Below are positions 34,701-45,979 of a stretch of 64,000 nucleotides of DNA, piece after piece (position 1 is the first letter of the stretch; each line of letters begins with the position of its first letter). A program made the translations under genes and the position numbers. The DNA is taken from positions 434,001 to 498,000 of the forward strand of contig NC_081146.1 in the NCBI RefSeq assembly GCF_958295425.1. The letters run 5' to 3'. Below the pieces are notes generated by a model. That model saw nothing but the letters and a program-made list of their open reading frames with translations. It did no database searches and was not told the origin of the DNA. Source of the DNA: Solea solea (taxonomy: Eukaryota; Chordata; Actinopteri; Pleuronectiformes; Soleidae).

Positions 34701-35293
34701 GGAAATATGATCTGTCCAGTAGAAACTTTTTTTGTTATTTACAGTTAAGATCATTTCTTAAATCTGTTTTGGGATCTGAAATTACTTTACCCATGCTCAG
34801 CGATCTGGAAAAACTGCTTCAGGAGGGTAACGCACCCCATCTTATTGCAAAAGTCTACTCCCTCTTGATGGATGATGCTCCAAAACCAGGTTTACATAAA
34901 TCAAGGGAGAAATGGGAGTCTGACTTGGGTGTGACAATGGGTACAGAGCTCTGGGCTGAATTGTGTCAAAAAAGTCTAACTGCCACTCTTAATTCTAGAT
35001 ACAGGCTGACTTATTATAACTTTCTTCATCAAACCTATCTTACGCCACAGAAATTACATAAATATAAACCTGAGATATCCAACCTGTGCTTTAGATGTAG
35101 TATAGAAGAGGGTTCATTCCTACACTGCACTTGGTTATGCACAAAACTTAACACATTCTGGCATGATTTCTCTGGCATCATGACAAAACTCCTAGGACTA
35201 CATCTCCCATTAGATCCTCAAACCTGCTTATTAGGAGATACTACAAATATTAATGCACGATTAATAAAAGCTCAAAAGAGGTTCCTCTCTTAG
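31712..35293 (+). CDS. LINE ORF2: endonuclease-reverse transcriptase, copy 2
   Basis: A second intact 1193-residue ORF2 with all endonuclease and reverse transcriptase catalytic residues of copy 1 at the same positions (N11, E40, D141, D203, H228, D597, D699, D700) and the cysteine-histidine motif from 1126. It differs from copy 1 at three residues: 195 (Cys here, Arg there), 587 (Thr here, Ser there) and 958 (Lys here, Glu there). It ends at the same satellite junction, again without the last roughly 80 residues expected from human L1 and without 3' UTR. Because both copies keep open frames, the insertion and its duplication are probably recent. Confidence 0.95.
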   Translation: MNKVLKFVSFNVNGLNGPVKRKRVLTYLKKIQTDIAFIQETHLTAQEHNKLKRGWIGQVFSSSLSSKARGVAILINKNIPITVQETISDPLGRYVLINCLIYSEQWTLLNLYAPNYDDTSFIQDIFLKVSGGREHILMGGDFNFCLDPILDKSVTSTAKSKSASTTLSFMKDLNLTDVWRQIHPQTIDYSFYSNCHNSHTRIDLFLLSTHVAYRALESDYLPRILSDHSPLTLSIVMPEKMASMYRWRLNPTLLKKSDFCKFVRDQIKLFCETNCPSSPNSFILWDTLKAYLRGQIISYTKGLKKSYVAEVEKFEKEILGLEKDFQQHRDKKIYSLLVKRKLKYNTLCTYRAEKDILRTKQRYYELGEKAHKVLSWQLKKEESSKTINQIEDEHGCITQNPKEINETFKKFYVNLYKSESPEDLSTIDTFLNNIDLPKLSQDDQRYLDSPFTSKEIENALATLQSNKSPGEDGFPPEFYKEFKDLLIPLLMDVINLASKTQSLPDSFSMAIITVIHKKNQDPLKCSSFRPISLLNADYKLFSKAIANRLSEFLPKLINRDQVGFIQKRSSANNMCRLLNVIHMATSTTEPSIAVTLDAEKAFDRLEWPYLFKVLCKFGFGSYFINWVRMLYKNPQARIITNGQMSTVFPLSRSSRQGCPLSPGLFVIAIEPLAETIRHDSEIKGVKVDQTIHKINLMADDIILYLTKPSDSLAKLKTVLHAFGYVSGYKVNYDKCEILPLSNFDYTEHQQRGPFKWSPSGIRYLGIMVDNNLKNVYKLNYSPLVSRIIEDLQKWMSLPITLIGRINCIKMNILPRLQYLFQSLPIPVPSSFFKNLNKHIRQFIWNGKTPRVSMEKLTWDYKLGGLRLPNLEKHYLAAQMRLVSFLFERENVPPWVSIGMYAVKEKVPADFSYKWTPTTISRRTDNPVLTHIIKTWHEVRKNTGLKNIFSPRTPLKQNKLIPMSVDNKILETWHQKGIHHLEDCYKDGCLMSFEDLRRKYDLSSRNFFCYLQLRSFLKSVLGSEITLPMLSDLEKLLQEGNAPHLIAKVYSLLMDDAPKPGLHKSREKWESDLGVTMGTELWAELCQKSLTATLNSRYRLTYYNFLHQTYLTPQKLHKYKPEISNLCFRCSIEEGSFLHCTWLCTKLNTFWHDFSGIMTKLLGLHLPLDPQTCLLGDTTNINARLIKAQKRFLS

Positions 35294-36771
35294 CCTTAGT
35301 CCCTGATGCACATACGGAAAAATCAGACTCCTGGCTCAATGCCTTTAGGAATTATTACAAAAAACACACCCGAACGGCTGACCTTTGACCTTTCCAAAGG
35401 TTGCACGGGTCTGAAACTTGGCACCCTGGATAAGCCTTAGTCCCTGATACAGATACGGAAAAATCAGACCACTGGCTGAATGCCTTTAGGAATTATTACA
35501 AAAAACACACCCGAACGGCTGACCATTGACCTTTCCGAAGGTTGCACAGGCCTGAAACTCTGCACCCGGGATAAGCCTAAATCCCTGATACACATACGGA
35601 AAAATCAGACTCCTGGCTCAATGCCTTTAGGAATTATTACAAAAAACACACCCGAACGGCTGACCATTGACCTTTCCGAAGGTTGCACAGGTCTGAAACT
35701 CGGCTACCGGGATAAGCCTAAATCCCTGATACACATACGGAAAAATCAGACTCCTGGCTCAATGCCTTTAGGAATTATTACAAAAAACACACCCGAACGG
35801 CTGACCATTGACCTTTCCGAAGGTTGCACAGGTCTGAAACTCGGCTAGCGGGATAAGCTTTAGTCCCTGATACACATACGGAAAAATCAGACTCCTGGCT
35901 CAATGCCTTTAGGAATTATTACAAAAAACACACCCGAACGGCTGACCATTGACCTTTCCGAAGGTTGCACTGGTCTGAAACTCGGCACCCTAGATTAGCC
36001 TTAGTCCCTGATACAGATACGGAAAAATCAGACCACTGGCTGAATGCCTTTAGGAATTATTACAAAAAACACACCCCAACGGCTGACCATTGACCTTTCC
36101 GAAGGTTGCACAGGCCTGAAAATCTGCACCCGGGATAAGCCTAAATCCCTGATACACATACGGAAAAATCAGACTCCTGACTCAATGCCTTTAGGAATTA
36201 TTACAAAAAACACACCCGAACGACTGACTATTGACCTTTCCGAAGGTTGCACTGGTCTGAAACTCGGCACCCTAGATTAGCCTTAGTCCCTGATGCACAT
36301 CAGGGACAAAAAAATCAGACTCCTGGCTCAATGCCTTTAGGAATTATTACAAAAAACACACCCGAACGGCTGACCATTGACCTTTCCGAGGGTTGCACAG
36401 GTCTGAAACTCGGCAACCGGGATAAGCTTTAGTCCCTGATACACATACGGAAAAATCAGACTCCTGGCTTAAGGCCTTTAGGAATTATTACAAAAAACAC
36501 ACCCGAACGGCTGACCTTTGACCTTTCCAAAGGTTGCACGGGTCTGAAACTTGGCACCCTGGATAAGCCTTAGTCCCTGATACAGATACGGAAAAATCAG
36601 ACCACTGGCTGAATGCCTTTAGGAATTATTACAAAAAACACACCCCAACGGCTGACCATTGACCTTTCCGAAGGTTGCACAGGTCTGAAACTCTGCACCG
36701 GGGATAAGCCTAAATCCCTGATACACATACGGAAAGATCAGCCTCCGGGCTCATTGCCTTTAGGAATTATT
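35294..36771 (+). repeat. B141 satellite block downstream of LINE copy 2
   Basis: About ten 141-bp monomers, the longest uninterrupted B141 run in the window. Many belong to the GACCATTGACC subclass with the CGGGATAAGCCTAAATCC ending. In these the 47-codon frame stays open across monomer borders (for example 35480-35848), because 141 is divisible by three. One monomer holds a small palindrome at 36286-36307. Confidence 0.9.
36286..36307. repeat. Private 22-bp near-palindrome in a B141 monomer
   Basis: The arms GTCCCTGATG and CATCAGGGAC are perfect reverse complements around a 2-base centre. Other monomers read ACATACGG where this one has the right arm, so the arm was copied from the left arm in inverse orientation. 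Confidence 0.85.
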
Positions 36772-36915
36772 GAAGAAAAGACAGTTTCCCACCTTTCTTA
36801 CGTTTGAATTTTACAGACTGTGTTTTTGGCAGTTTTTTTTGGCCGGGGGAAAAAAGCCCAAAGTCCTGTATCCAAAAACTGAAAATCAGGTCATGTCAGA
36901 CTCTATACAGCCTTA
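36772..36915 (+). repeat. Linker module, left part, split by a MITE
   Basis: Linker text from GAAGAAAAGACAG to ACTCTATACAGCCTTA, ending in the TTA target duplication. The linker resumes at 37585 with TTAGACCC and joins the pure S176 array near 37681. Confidence 0.85.
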
Positions 36916-37584
36916 CCCTGGATTTCCACTGGACGCGGAACGGCCGCGGAACGGCCGCGGAACGGCCGTGGCGCGGTTCTGCTTCGTCCTCTCCCAAACA
37001 TCAATCCCCACCGGGCGCGTTACGGCAGCGGCGCGGAGCCTTGGGAGCCAGCGGTATTCACGGAAGATCGCGCGATAATCTCGAACGGACGCGAGATCCC
37101 GCGATAGACTGTGTGTATAAAGGAAACAACAACAACAACACAGCTTCTTTCATTTCTCCACTTCCATAATCAGTCTCTCGTCGTCCATTGTCTCCGAGAC
37201 CCTCGGATCAAATGACTGTTGACCTGGGAGCACCGTAACGTTGAGGTGAAGTTGTGACCTGCGTATTGTGTTTTATTTTGAAAGGGGGGCGGAAAGTGTT
37301 TTACTTTGATACTGTGTCGGACTTCCTGTCTTGTGCGATCTGCTTCGTTGAAATTTACGAGGTTCAGCAGCGGCAACGGAAAAAATAGAACTGATTCCTA
37401 TCGATAGCGCTGCGGCGCGGCGAGCCGCTTCTGGGCCGCTGCTGATCCGGGCCGCAGTGCGGCCGGTGGGAATGCTCACATTGATTAGAATGGAAGCGAT
37501 TTGCAACGGCTACCGTTCCGCGGCCGTTCCGCGGCCATTCCGCGGCCGTTCCGCGGCCGTTCCGCGTCCAGTGGAAATCCAGGG
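36916..37584. mobile_element. Non-autonomous DNA transposon (MITE), PIF/Harbinger-like
   Basis: This 669-bp element starts CCCTGGATTTCCACTGG and ends with its reverse complement; the terminal inverted repeats are perfect for 46 bp. The duplicated target is TTA (36913-36915 and 37585-37587), as PIF/Harbinger elements usually give. An 11-bp GC-rich phrase (CGGAACGGCCG) is iterated about three times in the left end and about five times in the right. A second, imperfect inverted pair around ATCAAT/CCCACCGG lies further in. No transposase frame is present. Its GC content stands out sharply from the AT-rich satellite. The superfamily call rests on the TTA duplication only. Confidence 0.8.
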
Positions 37585-37587
37585 TTA

Positions 37588-37690
37588 GACCCTTTTGGCC
37601 AGAGTGAAAGAGGAACTACAGGTCGCAGGAGTGTGAATATTTCATATGTCGTTTGGGGTCCCAAGATGAGCGGAACGACGAGGGTACATT
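37588..37690 (+). repeat. Linker module, right part, after the MITE
   Basis: Resumes with GACCCTTTTGGCCAGAGTG and runs to the GAACGACGAGGGTACATTA end that precedes every S176 block. It is shortened relative to other linkers: AGAGTGAAAGAGGAACTACAGGTCG lacks the usual ATTTCT. Confidence 0.8.
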
Positions 37691-40369
37691 AGTATATCTT
37701 ATAAGATGTTAACTTTATTTGTGAGGTTTATGTTATGGGACAGTAGAAAATGAAAAAAAATCAGAAAACAGCCTTATCTCAGCTGAATGCGCACACAAAC
37801 AGACACCAATAGAAAAACACATCCAAACAGTGAAATCATTGCAAAATCAAACACTGAGGGTACAGAACTAAATCTTTTAAGATGTTAACTTCATTTGTGA
37901 GGTTTATGTTATGGGACAGCAGAAAAATTAAAAAAATCCTTAAACAGCCTTATCTCAGCTGAATGCGCACACAAACAGATACTTGTAGAAAAACACATCC
38001 CAACAGTGAAATCGTTGCAAAATTAAACACTGAGGGTAAAGAAGTATATCTTATAAGATGTTAACTTCATTTGTGAGGTTTATGTTATGGGACAGCAGAA
38101 AAATTAAAAAAATCCGGAAACAGCCTTATCTCAGCTGAATGCGAACACAAACAGACACCAATAGAAAAACACATCCAAACAGTGAAATCATTGCAATATC
38201 AAACAGTGAGTGTACAGAACTAAATCTTTTAAGATGTTAACTTCATTTGTGAGGTTTATGTTATGGGACAGCAGAAAAATTAAAAAGATCCGGAAACAGC
38301 CTTATCTCAGCTGTATGCGCACACAAACAGACAACAAATAGAAAAACACATCCAAACAGTGAAATCAATGCAAAATCAAACAGTGAGTGTACAGAACTAA
38401 ATCTTTTAAGATGTTAACTTCATTTGTGAGGTTTATGTTATGGGACAGCAGAAAATGAAAAAAAATCAGAAAACAGCCTTATCTCAGCTGAATGCGAACA
38501 CAAACAGACACCAATAGAAAAACACATCCAAACAGTGAAATATTTGCAAAATTAAACACTGAGGGTAAAGAAGTATATCTTATAAGATGTTAATTTCATT
38601 TGTTAGGTTTATATTATGGGAAAGTAGAAAAATGAAAACATTTCGAAAATAGCCTTATCTCAGCTCAATGGGGCACAAACAGACACTTGTAGAAAAACAC
38701 ATCCCAACAGTGAAATCATTGCAAAATCAAACACTGAGGGTACAGAACTAAATCTTTTAAGATGTTAACTTCATTTGTGAGGTTTATGTTATGGGACAGC
38801 AGAAAAATTAAACAAATCCGTAAACAGCCTTATCTCAGCTGAATGCGCACACAAACAGACACCAATAGAAAAACACATCCAAACAGTGAAATATTTGCAA
38901 AATTAAACACTGAGGGTAAAGAAGTATATCTTATAAGATGTTAAGTTCGTTTGTTAGGTTTATATTATGGGAAAGTAGAAAAATGAAAAAAATCCGAAAA
39001 CAGCCTTATCTCAGCTGTATGCGCACACAAACAGACACCAATAGAAAAACACATCCAAACAGTGAAATCAATGCAAAATCAAACAGTGAGTGTACAGAAC
39101 TAAATCTTTTAAGATGTTAACTTCATTTGTGAGGTTTATGTTATGGGACAGCAGAAAAATTAAAAAAATCCGTAAACAGCCTTATGTCAGCTGAATGCGC
39201 ACACAAACAGACACTTGTAGAAAAACACATCCCAACAGTGAAACCATTGCAAAATCAAACACTGAGGGTACAGAACTAAATATTTTAAGATGTTAACTTC
39301 ATTTGTGAGGTTTATGTTATGGGACAGCAGAAAAATTAAAAAAATCCGGAAACAGCCTTATCTCAGCTGAATGCGCACACAAACAGACTTCAATAGAAAC
39401 ACACATCCAAACAGTGAAATCTTTGCAAAATTAAACACTGAGGGTAAAGAAGTATATCTTATAAGATGTTAAGTTCATTTGTTAGGTTTATATTATGGGA
39501 AAGTAGAAAAATGAAAAAAATCCGAAAACAGCCTTATCTCAGCTGAATGCGCACACAAACAGACACTTGTAGAAAAACACATCCCAACAGTGAAACCATT
39601 GCAAAATCAAACACTTGAGGGTACAGAACTAAATATTTTAAGATGTTAACTTCATTTGTGAGGTTTATGTTATGGGACAGCAGAAAAATGAAAAAAATCC
39701 GTAAACAGCCTTATCTCAGCTGAATGCGCACACAAACAGACACCAATAGAAAAACACATCCAAACAGTGAAATCTTTGCAAAATTAAACACTGAGGGTAA
39801 AGAAGTATATTTTATAAGATGTTAAGTTCATTTGTTAGGTTTATATTATGGGAAAGTAGAAAAATGAAAAAAATCCGAAAACAGCCTTATCTCAGCTGTA
39901 TGCGCACACAAACAGACACCAATAGAAAAACACATCCAAACAGTGAAATCAATGCAAAATCAAACAGTGAGTGTACAGAACTAAATCTTTTAAGATGTTA
40001 ACTTCATTTGTGAGGTTTATGTTATGGGACAGCAGAAAAATTAAAAAAATCCGTAAACAGCCTTATCTCAGCTGAATGCGCACACAAACAGGCACTTGTA
40101 GAAAAACACATCCCAACAGTGAAATCATTGCAAAATCAAACACTGAGGGTACAGAACTAAATCTTTTAAGATGTTAACTTCATTTGTGAGGTTTATGTTA
40201 TGGGACAGCAGAAAAATTAAACAAATCCGGAAACAGCCTTATCTCAGCTGAATGCGCACACAAACAGACACCAATAGAAAAACACATCCAAACAGTGAAA
40301 TCTTTGCAAAATTAAACACTGAGGGTAAAGAAGTATATCTTATAAGATGTTAACTTCATTTGTGAGGTT

Positions 40370-43300
40370 TATGTTATGGGACAGCAGAAAAATGAAAAAA
40401 ATCCGTAAACAGCCTTATCTCAGCTGAATGCGCACACAAACAGACACCAATAGAAAAACACATCCAAACAGTGAAATCTTTGCAAAATTAAACACTGAGG
40501 GTAAAGAAGTATATTTTATAAGATGTTAAGTTCATTTGTTAGGTTTATATTATGGGAAAGTAGAAAAATGAAAAAAATCCGAAAACAGCCTTATCTCAGC
40601 TGTATGCGCACACAAACAGACACCAATAGAAAAACACATCCAAACAGTGAAATCAATGCAAAATCAAACAGTGAGTGTACAGAACTAAATCTTTTAAGAT
40701 GTTAACTTCATTTGTGAGGTTTATGTTATGGGACAGCAGAAAAATTAAAAAAATCCGTAAACAGCCTTATCTCAGCTGAATGCGCACACAAACAGGCACT
40801 TGTAGAAAAACACATCCCAACAGTGAAATCATTGCAAAATCAAACACTGAGGGTACAGAACTAAATCTTTTAAGATGTTAACTTCATTTGTGAGGTTTAT
40901 GTTATGGGACAGCAGAAAAATTAAACAAATCCGGAAACAGCCTTATCTCAGCTGAATGCGCACACAAACAGACACCAATAGAAAAACACATCCAAACAGT
41001 GAAATATTTGCAAAATTAAACACTGAGGGTAAAGAAGTATATCTTATAAGATGTTAAGTTCATTTGTTAGGTTTATATTATGGGAAAGTAGAAAAATGAA
41101 AAAAATCCGAAAACAGCCTTATCTCAGCTGTATGCGCACACAAACAGACACCAATAGAAAAACACATCCAAACAGTGAAATCAATGCAAAATCAAACAGT
41201 GAGTGTACAGAACTAAATCTTTAAAGATGTTAACTTCATTTGTGAGGTTTATGTTATGGGACAGCAGAAAAATTAAACAAATCCGGAAACAGCCTTATCT
41301 CAGCTGAATGCGCACACAAACAGACACCAATAGAAAAACACATCCAAACAGTGAAATCAATGCAAAATCAAACAGTGAGTGTACAGAACTAAATCTTTTA
41401 AGATGTTAACTTCATTTGTGAGGTTTATGTTATGGGACAGCAGAAAAATGAAAAAAATCCGTAAACAGCCTTATCTCAGCTGAATGCGCACACAAACAGA
41501 CACCAATAGAAAAACACATCCAAACAGTGAAATCTTTGCAAAATTAAACACTGAGGGTAAAGAAGTATATTTTATAAGATGTTAAGTTCATTTGTTAGGT
41601 TTATATTATGGGAAAGTAGAAAAATGAAAAAAATCCGAAAACAGCCTTATCTCAGCTGTATGCGCACACAAACAGACACCAATAGAAAAACACATCCAAA
41701 CAGTGAAATCAATGCAAAATCAAACAGTGAGTGTACAGAACTAAATCTTTTAAGATGTTAACTTCATTTGTGAGGTTTATGTTATGGGACAGCAGAAAAA
41801 TTAAAAAAATCCGTAAACAGCCTTATCTCAGCTGAATGCGCACACAAACAGGCACTTGTAGAAAAACACATCCAAACAGTGAAATCAATGCAAAATCAAA
41901 CAGTGAGTGTACAGAACTAAATCTTTTAAGATGTTAACTTCATTTGTGAGGTTTATGTTATGGGACAGCAGAAAAATTAAAAAAATCCGTAAACAGCCTT
42001 ATCTCAGCTGAATGCGCACACAAACAGGCACTTGTAGAAAAACACATCCCAACAGTGAAATCATTGCAAAATCAAACACTGAGGGTACAGAACTAAATCT
42101 TTTAAGATGTTAACTTCATTTGTGAGGTTTATGTTATGGGACAGCAGAAAAATTAAACAAATCCGGAAACAGCCTTATCTCAGCTGAATGCGCACACAAA
42201 CAGACACCAATAGAAAAACACATCCAAACAGTGAAATCTTTGCAAAATTAAACACTGAGGGTAAAGAAGTATATCTTATAAGATGTTAACTTCATTTGTG
42301 AGGTTTATGTTATGGGACAGCAGAAAAATGAAAAAAATCCGTAAACAGCCTTATCTCAGCTGAATGCGCACACAAACAGACACCAATAGAAAAACACATC
42401 CAAACAGTGAAATCTTTGCAAAATTAAACACTGAGGGTAAAGAAGTATATTTTATAAGATGTTAAGTTCATTTGTTAGGTTTATATTATGGGAAAGTAGA
42501 AAAATGAAAAAAATCCGAAAACAGCCTTATCTCAGCTGTATGCGCACACAAACAGACACCAATAGAAAAACACATCCAAACAGTGAAATCAATGCAAAAT
42601 CAAACAGTGAGTGTACAGAACTAAATCTTTTAAGATGTTAACTTCATTTGTGAGGTTTATGTTATGGGACAGCAGAAAAATTAAAAAAATCCGTAAACAG
42701 CCTTATCTCAGCTGAATGCGCACACAAACAGGCACTTGTAGAAAAACACATCCCAACAGTGAAATCATTGCAAAATCAAACACTGAGGGTACAGAACTAA
42801 ATCTTTTAAGATGTTAACTTCATTTGTGAGGTTTATGTTATGGGACAGCAGAAAAATTAAACAAATCCGGAAACAGCCTTATCTCAGCTGAATGCGCACA
42901 CAAACAGACACCAATAGAAAAACACATCCAAACAGTGAAATCTTTGCAAAATTAAACACTGAGGGTAAAGAAGTATATCTTATAAGATGTTAAGTTCATT
43001 TGTTAGGTTTATATTATGGGAAAGTAGAAAAATGAAAAAAATCCGAAAACAGCCTTATCTCAGCTGTATGCGCACACAAACAGACACCAATAGAAAAACA
43101 CATCCAAACAGTGAAATCAATGCAAAATCAAACAGTGAGTGTACAGAACTAAATCTTTAAAGATGTTAACTTCATTTGTGAGGTTTATGTTATGGGACAG
43201 CAGAAAAATTAAACAAATCCGGAAACAGCCTTATCTCAGCTGAATGCGCACACAAACAGACACCAATAGAAAAACACATCCAAACAGTGAAATCAATGCA

Positions 43301-44240
43301 AAATCAAACAGTGAGTGTACAGAACTAAATCTTTTAAGATGTTAACTTCATTTGTGAGGTTTATGTTATGGGACAGCAGAAAAATGAAAAAAATCCGTAA
43401 ACAGCCTTATCTCAGCTGAATGCGCACACAAACAGACACCAATAGAAAAACACATCCAAACAGTGAAATCTTTGCAAAATTAAACACTGAGGGTAAAGAA
43501 GTATATTTTATAAGATGTTAAGTTCATTTGTTAGGTTTATATTATGGGAAAGTAGAAAAATGAAAAAAATCCGAAAACAGCCTTATCTCAGCTGTATGCG
43601 CACACAAACAGACACCAATAGAAAAACACATCCAAACAGTGAAATCAATGCAAAATCAAACAGTGAGTGTACAGAACTAAATCTTTTAAGATGTTAACTT
43701 CATTTGTGAGGTTTATGTTATGGGACAGCAGAAAAATTAAAAAAATCCGTAAACAGCCTTATCTCAGCTGAATGCGCACACAAACAGGCACTTGTAGAAA
43801 AACACATCCCAACAGTGAAATCATTGCAAAATCAAACACTGAGGGTACAGAACTAAATCTTTTAAGATGTTAACTTCATTTGTGAGGTTTATGTTATGGG
43901 ACAGCAGAAAAATGAAAAAAATCCGTAAACAGCCTTATCTCAGCTGAATGCGCACACAAACAGACACCAAAAGAAAAACACATCCAAACAGTGAAATCTT
44001 TGCAAAATTAAACACTGAGGGTAAAGAAGTATATTTTATAAGATGTTAAGTTCATTTGTTAGGTTTATATTATGGGAAAGTAGAAAAATGAAAAAAATCC
44101 GAAAACAGCCTTATCTCAGCTGTATGCGCACACAAACAGACACCAATAGAAAAACACATCCAAACAGTGAAATCAATGCAAAATCAAACAGTGAGTGTAC
44201 AGAACTAAATCTTTTAAGATGTTAACTTCATTTGTGAGGT
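40370..44240 (+). repeat. 11-mer higher-order repeat (1936 bp), two tandem copies
   Basis: Distinct monomer variants recur at an offset of 1936 bp (11 x 176). One example is CTTTAAAGATG near 41219 and 43155; another is the open-frame variant at 40523, 41579, 42459 and 43515. The two copies are nearly identical. Exact limits are approximate. Confidence 0.75.
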
Positions 44241-45979
44241 TTATGTTATGGGACAGCAGAAAAATTAAAAAAATCCGTAAACAGCCTTATCTCAGCTGAA
44301 TGCGCACACAAACAGGCACTTGTAGAAAAACACATCCCAACAGTGAAATCATTGCAAAATCAAACACTGAGGGTACAGAACTAAATCTTTTAAGATGTTA
44401 ACTTCATTTGTGAGGTTTATGTTATGGGACAGCAGAAAAATTAAAAAAATCCGTAAACAGCCTTATCTCAGCTGAATGCGCACACAAACAGGCACTTGTA
44501 GAAAAACACATCCCAACAGTGAAATCATTGCAAAATCAAACACTGAGGGTACAGAACTAAATCTTTTAAGATGTTAACTTCATTTGTGAGGTTTATGTTA
44601 TGGGACAGCAGAAAAATGAAAAAAATCCGGAAACAGCCTTATCTCAGCTGAATGCGCACACAAACAGACACCAATAGAAAAACACATCCAAACAGTGAAA
44701 TCTTTGCAAAATTAAACACTGAGGGTAAAGAAGTATATTTTATAAGATGTTAAGTTCATTTGTTAGGTTTATATTATGGGACAGCAGAAAAATTAAAAAA
44801 ATCCGTAAACAGCCTTATGTCAGCTGAATGCGCACACAAACAGACACTTGTAGAAAAACACATCCCAACAGTGAAACCATTGCAAAATCAAACACTGAGG
44901 GTATAGAACTAAATATTTTAAGATGTTAACTTCATTTGTGAGGTTTATGTTATGGGACAGCAGAAAAATTAAAAAAATCCGGAAACAGCCTTATCTCAGC
45001 TGAATGCGCACACAAACAGACTTCAATAGAAACACACATCCAAACAGTGAAATCTTTGCAAAATTAAACACTGAGGGTAAAGAAGTATATCTTATAAGAT
45101 GTTAAGTTCATTTGTTAGGTTTATATTATGGGAAAGTAGAAAAATGAAAAAAATCCGAAAACAGCCTTATCTCAGCTGAATGCGCACACAAACAGACACT
45201 TGTAGAAAAACACATCCCAACAGCGAAACCATTGCAAAATCAAACACTGAGGGTACAGAACTAAATATTTTAAGATGTTAAGTTCATTTGTTAGGTTTAT
45301 ATTATGGGAAAGTAGAAAAATGAAAAAAATCCGAAAACAGCCTTATCTCAGCTGTATGCGCACACAAACAGACACCAATAGAAAAACACATCCAAACAGT
45401 GAAATCAATGCAAAATCAAACAGTGAGTGTACAGAACTAAATCTTTTAAGATGTTAACTTCATTTGTGAGGTTTATGTTATGGGACAGCAGAAAAATTAA
45501 AAAAATCCGTAAACAGCCTTATCTCAGCTGAATGCGCACACAAACAGACACTTGTAGAAAAACACATCCCAACAGTGAAACCATTGCAAAATCAAACACT
45601 GAGGGTACAGAACTAAATATTTTAAGATGTTAAGTTCATTTGTTAGGTTTATATTATGGGAAAGTAGAAAAATGAAAAAAATCCGAAAACAGCCTTATCT
45701 CAGCTGTATGCGCACACAAACAGACACCAATAGAAAAACACATCCAAACAGTGAAATCAATGCAAAATCAAACAGTGAGTGTACAGAACTAAATCTTTTA
45801 AGATGTTAACTTCATTTGTGAGGTTTATGTTATGGGACAGCAGAAAAATTAAAAAAATCCGTAAACAGCCTTATCTCAGCTGAATGCGCACACAAACAGA
45901 CACCAATAGAAAAACACATCCAAACAGTGAAATCTTTGCAAAATTAAACACTGAGGGTAAAGAAGTATATTTTATAAGA

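Larger units (their letters stand above)
30132..35293 (+). mobile_element. L1-clade LINE, copy 2 (3'-truncated)
   Basis: Same structure and same junctions as copy 1, offset by exactly 7196 bp, with only a handful of base differences over about 5.16 kb. Upstream satellite is shared as well, while downstream satellite diverges about 70 bp past the 3' junction. This is a segmental duplicate rather than an independent insertion. Confidence 0.93.

Noticed and set aside
1..36771. CRISPR array, because of regular repeats
   Set aside because: There are no unique spacers; monomers abut head to tail and the repeats are 141-176 bp in a eukaryotic context.
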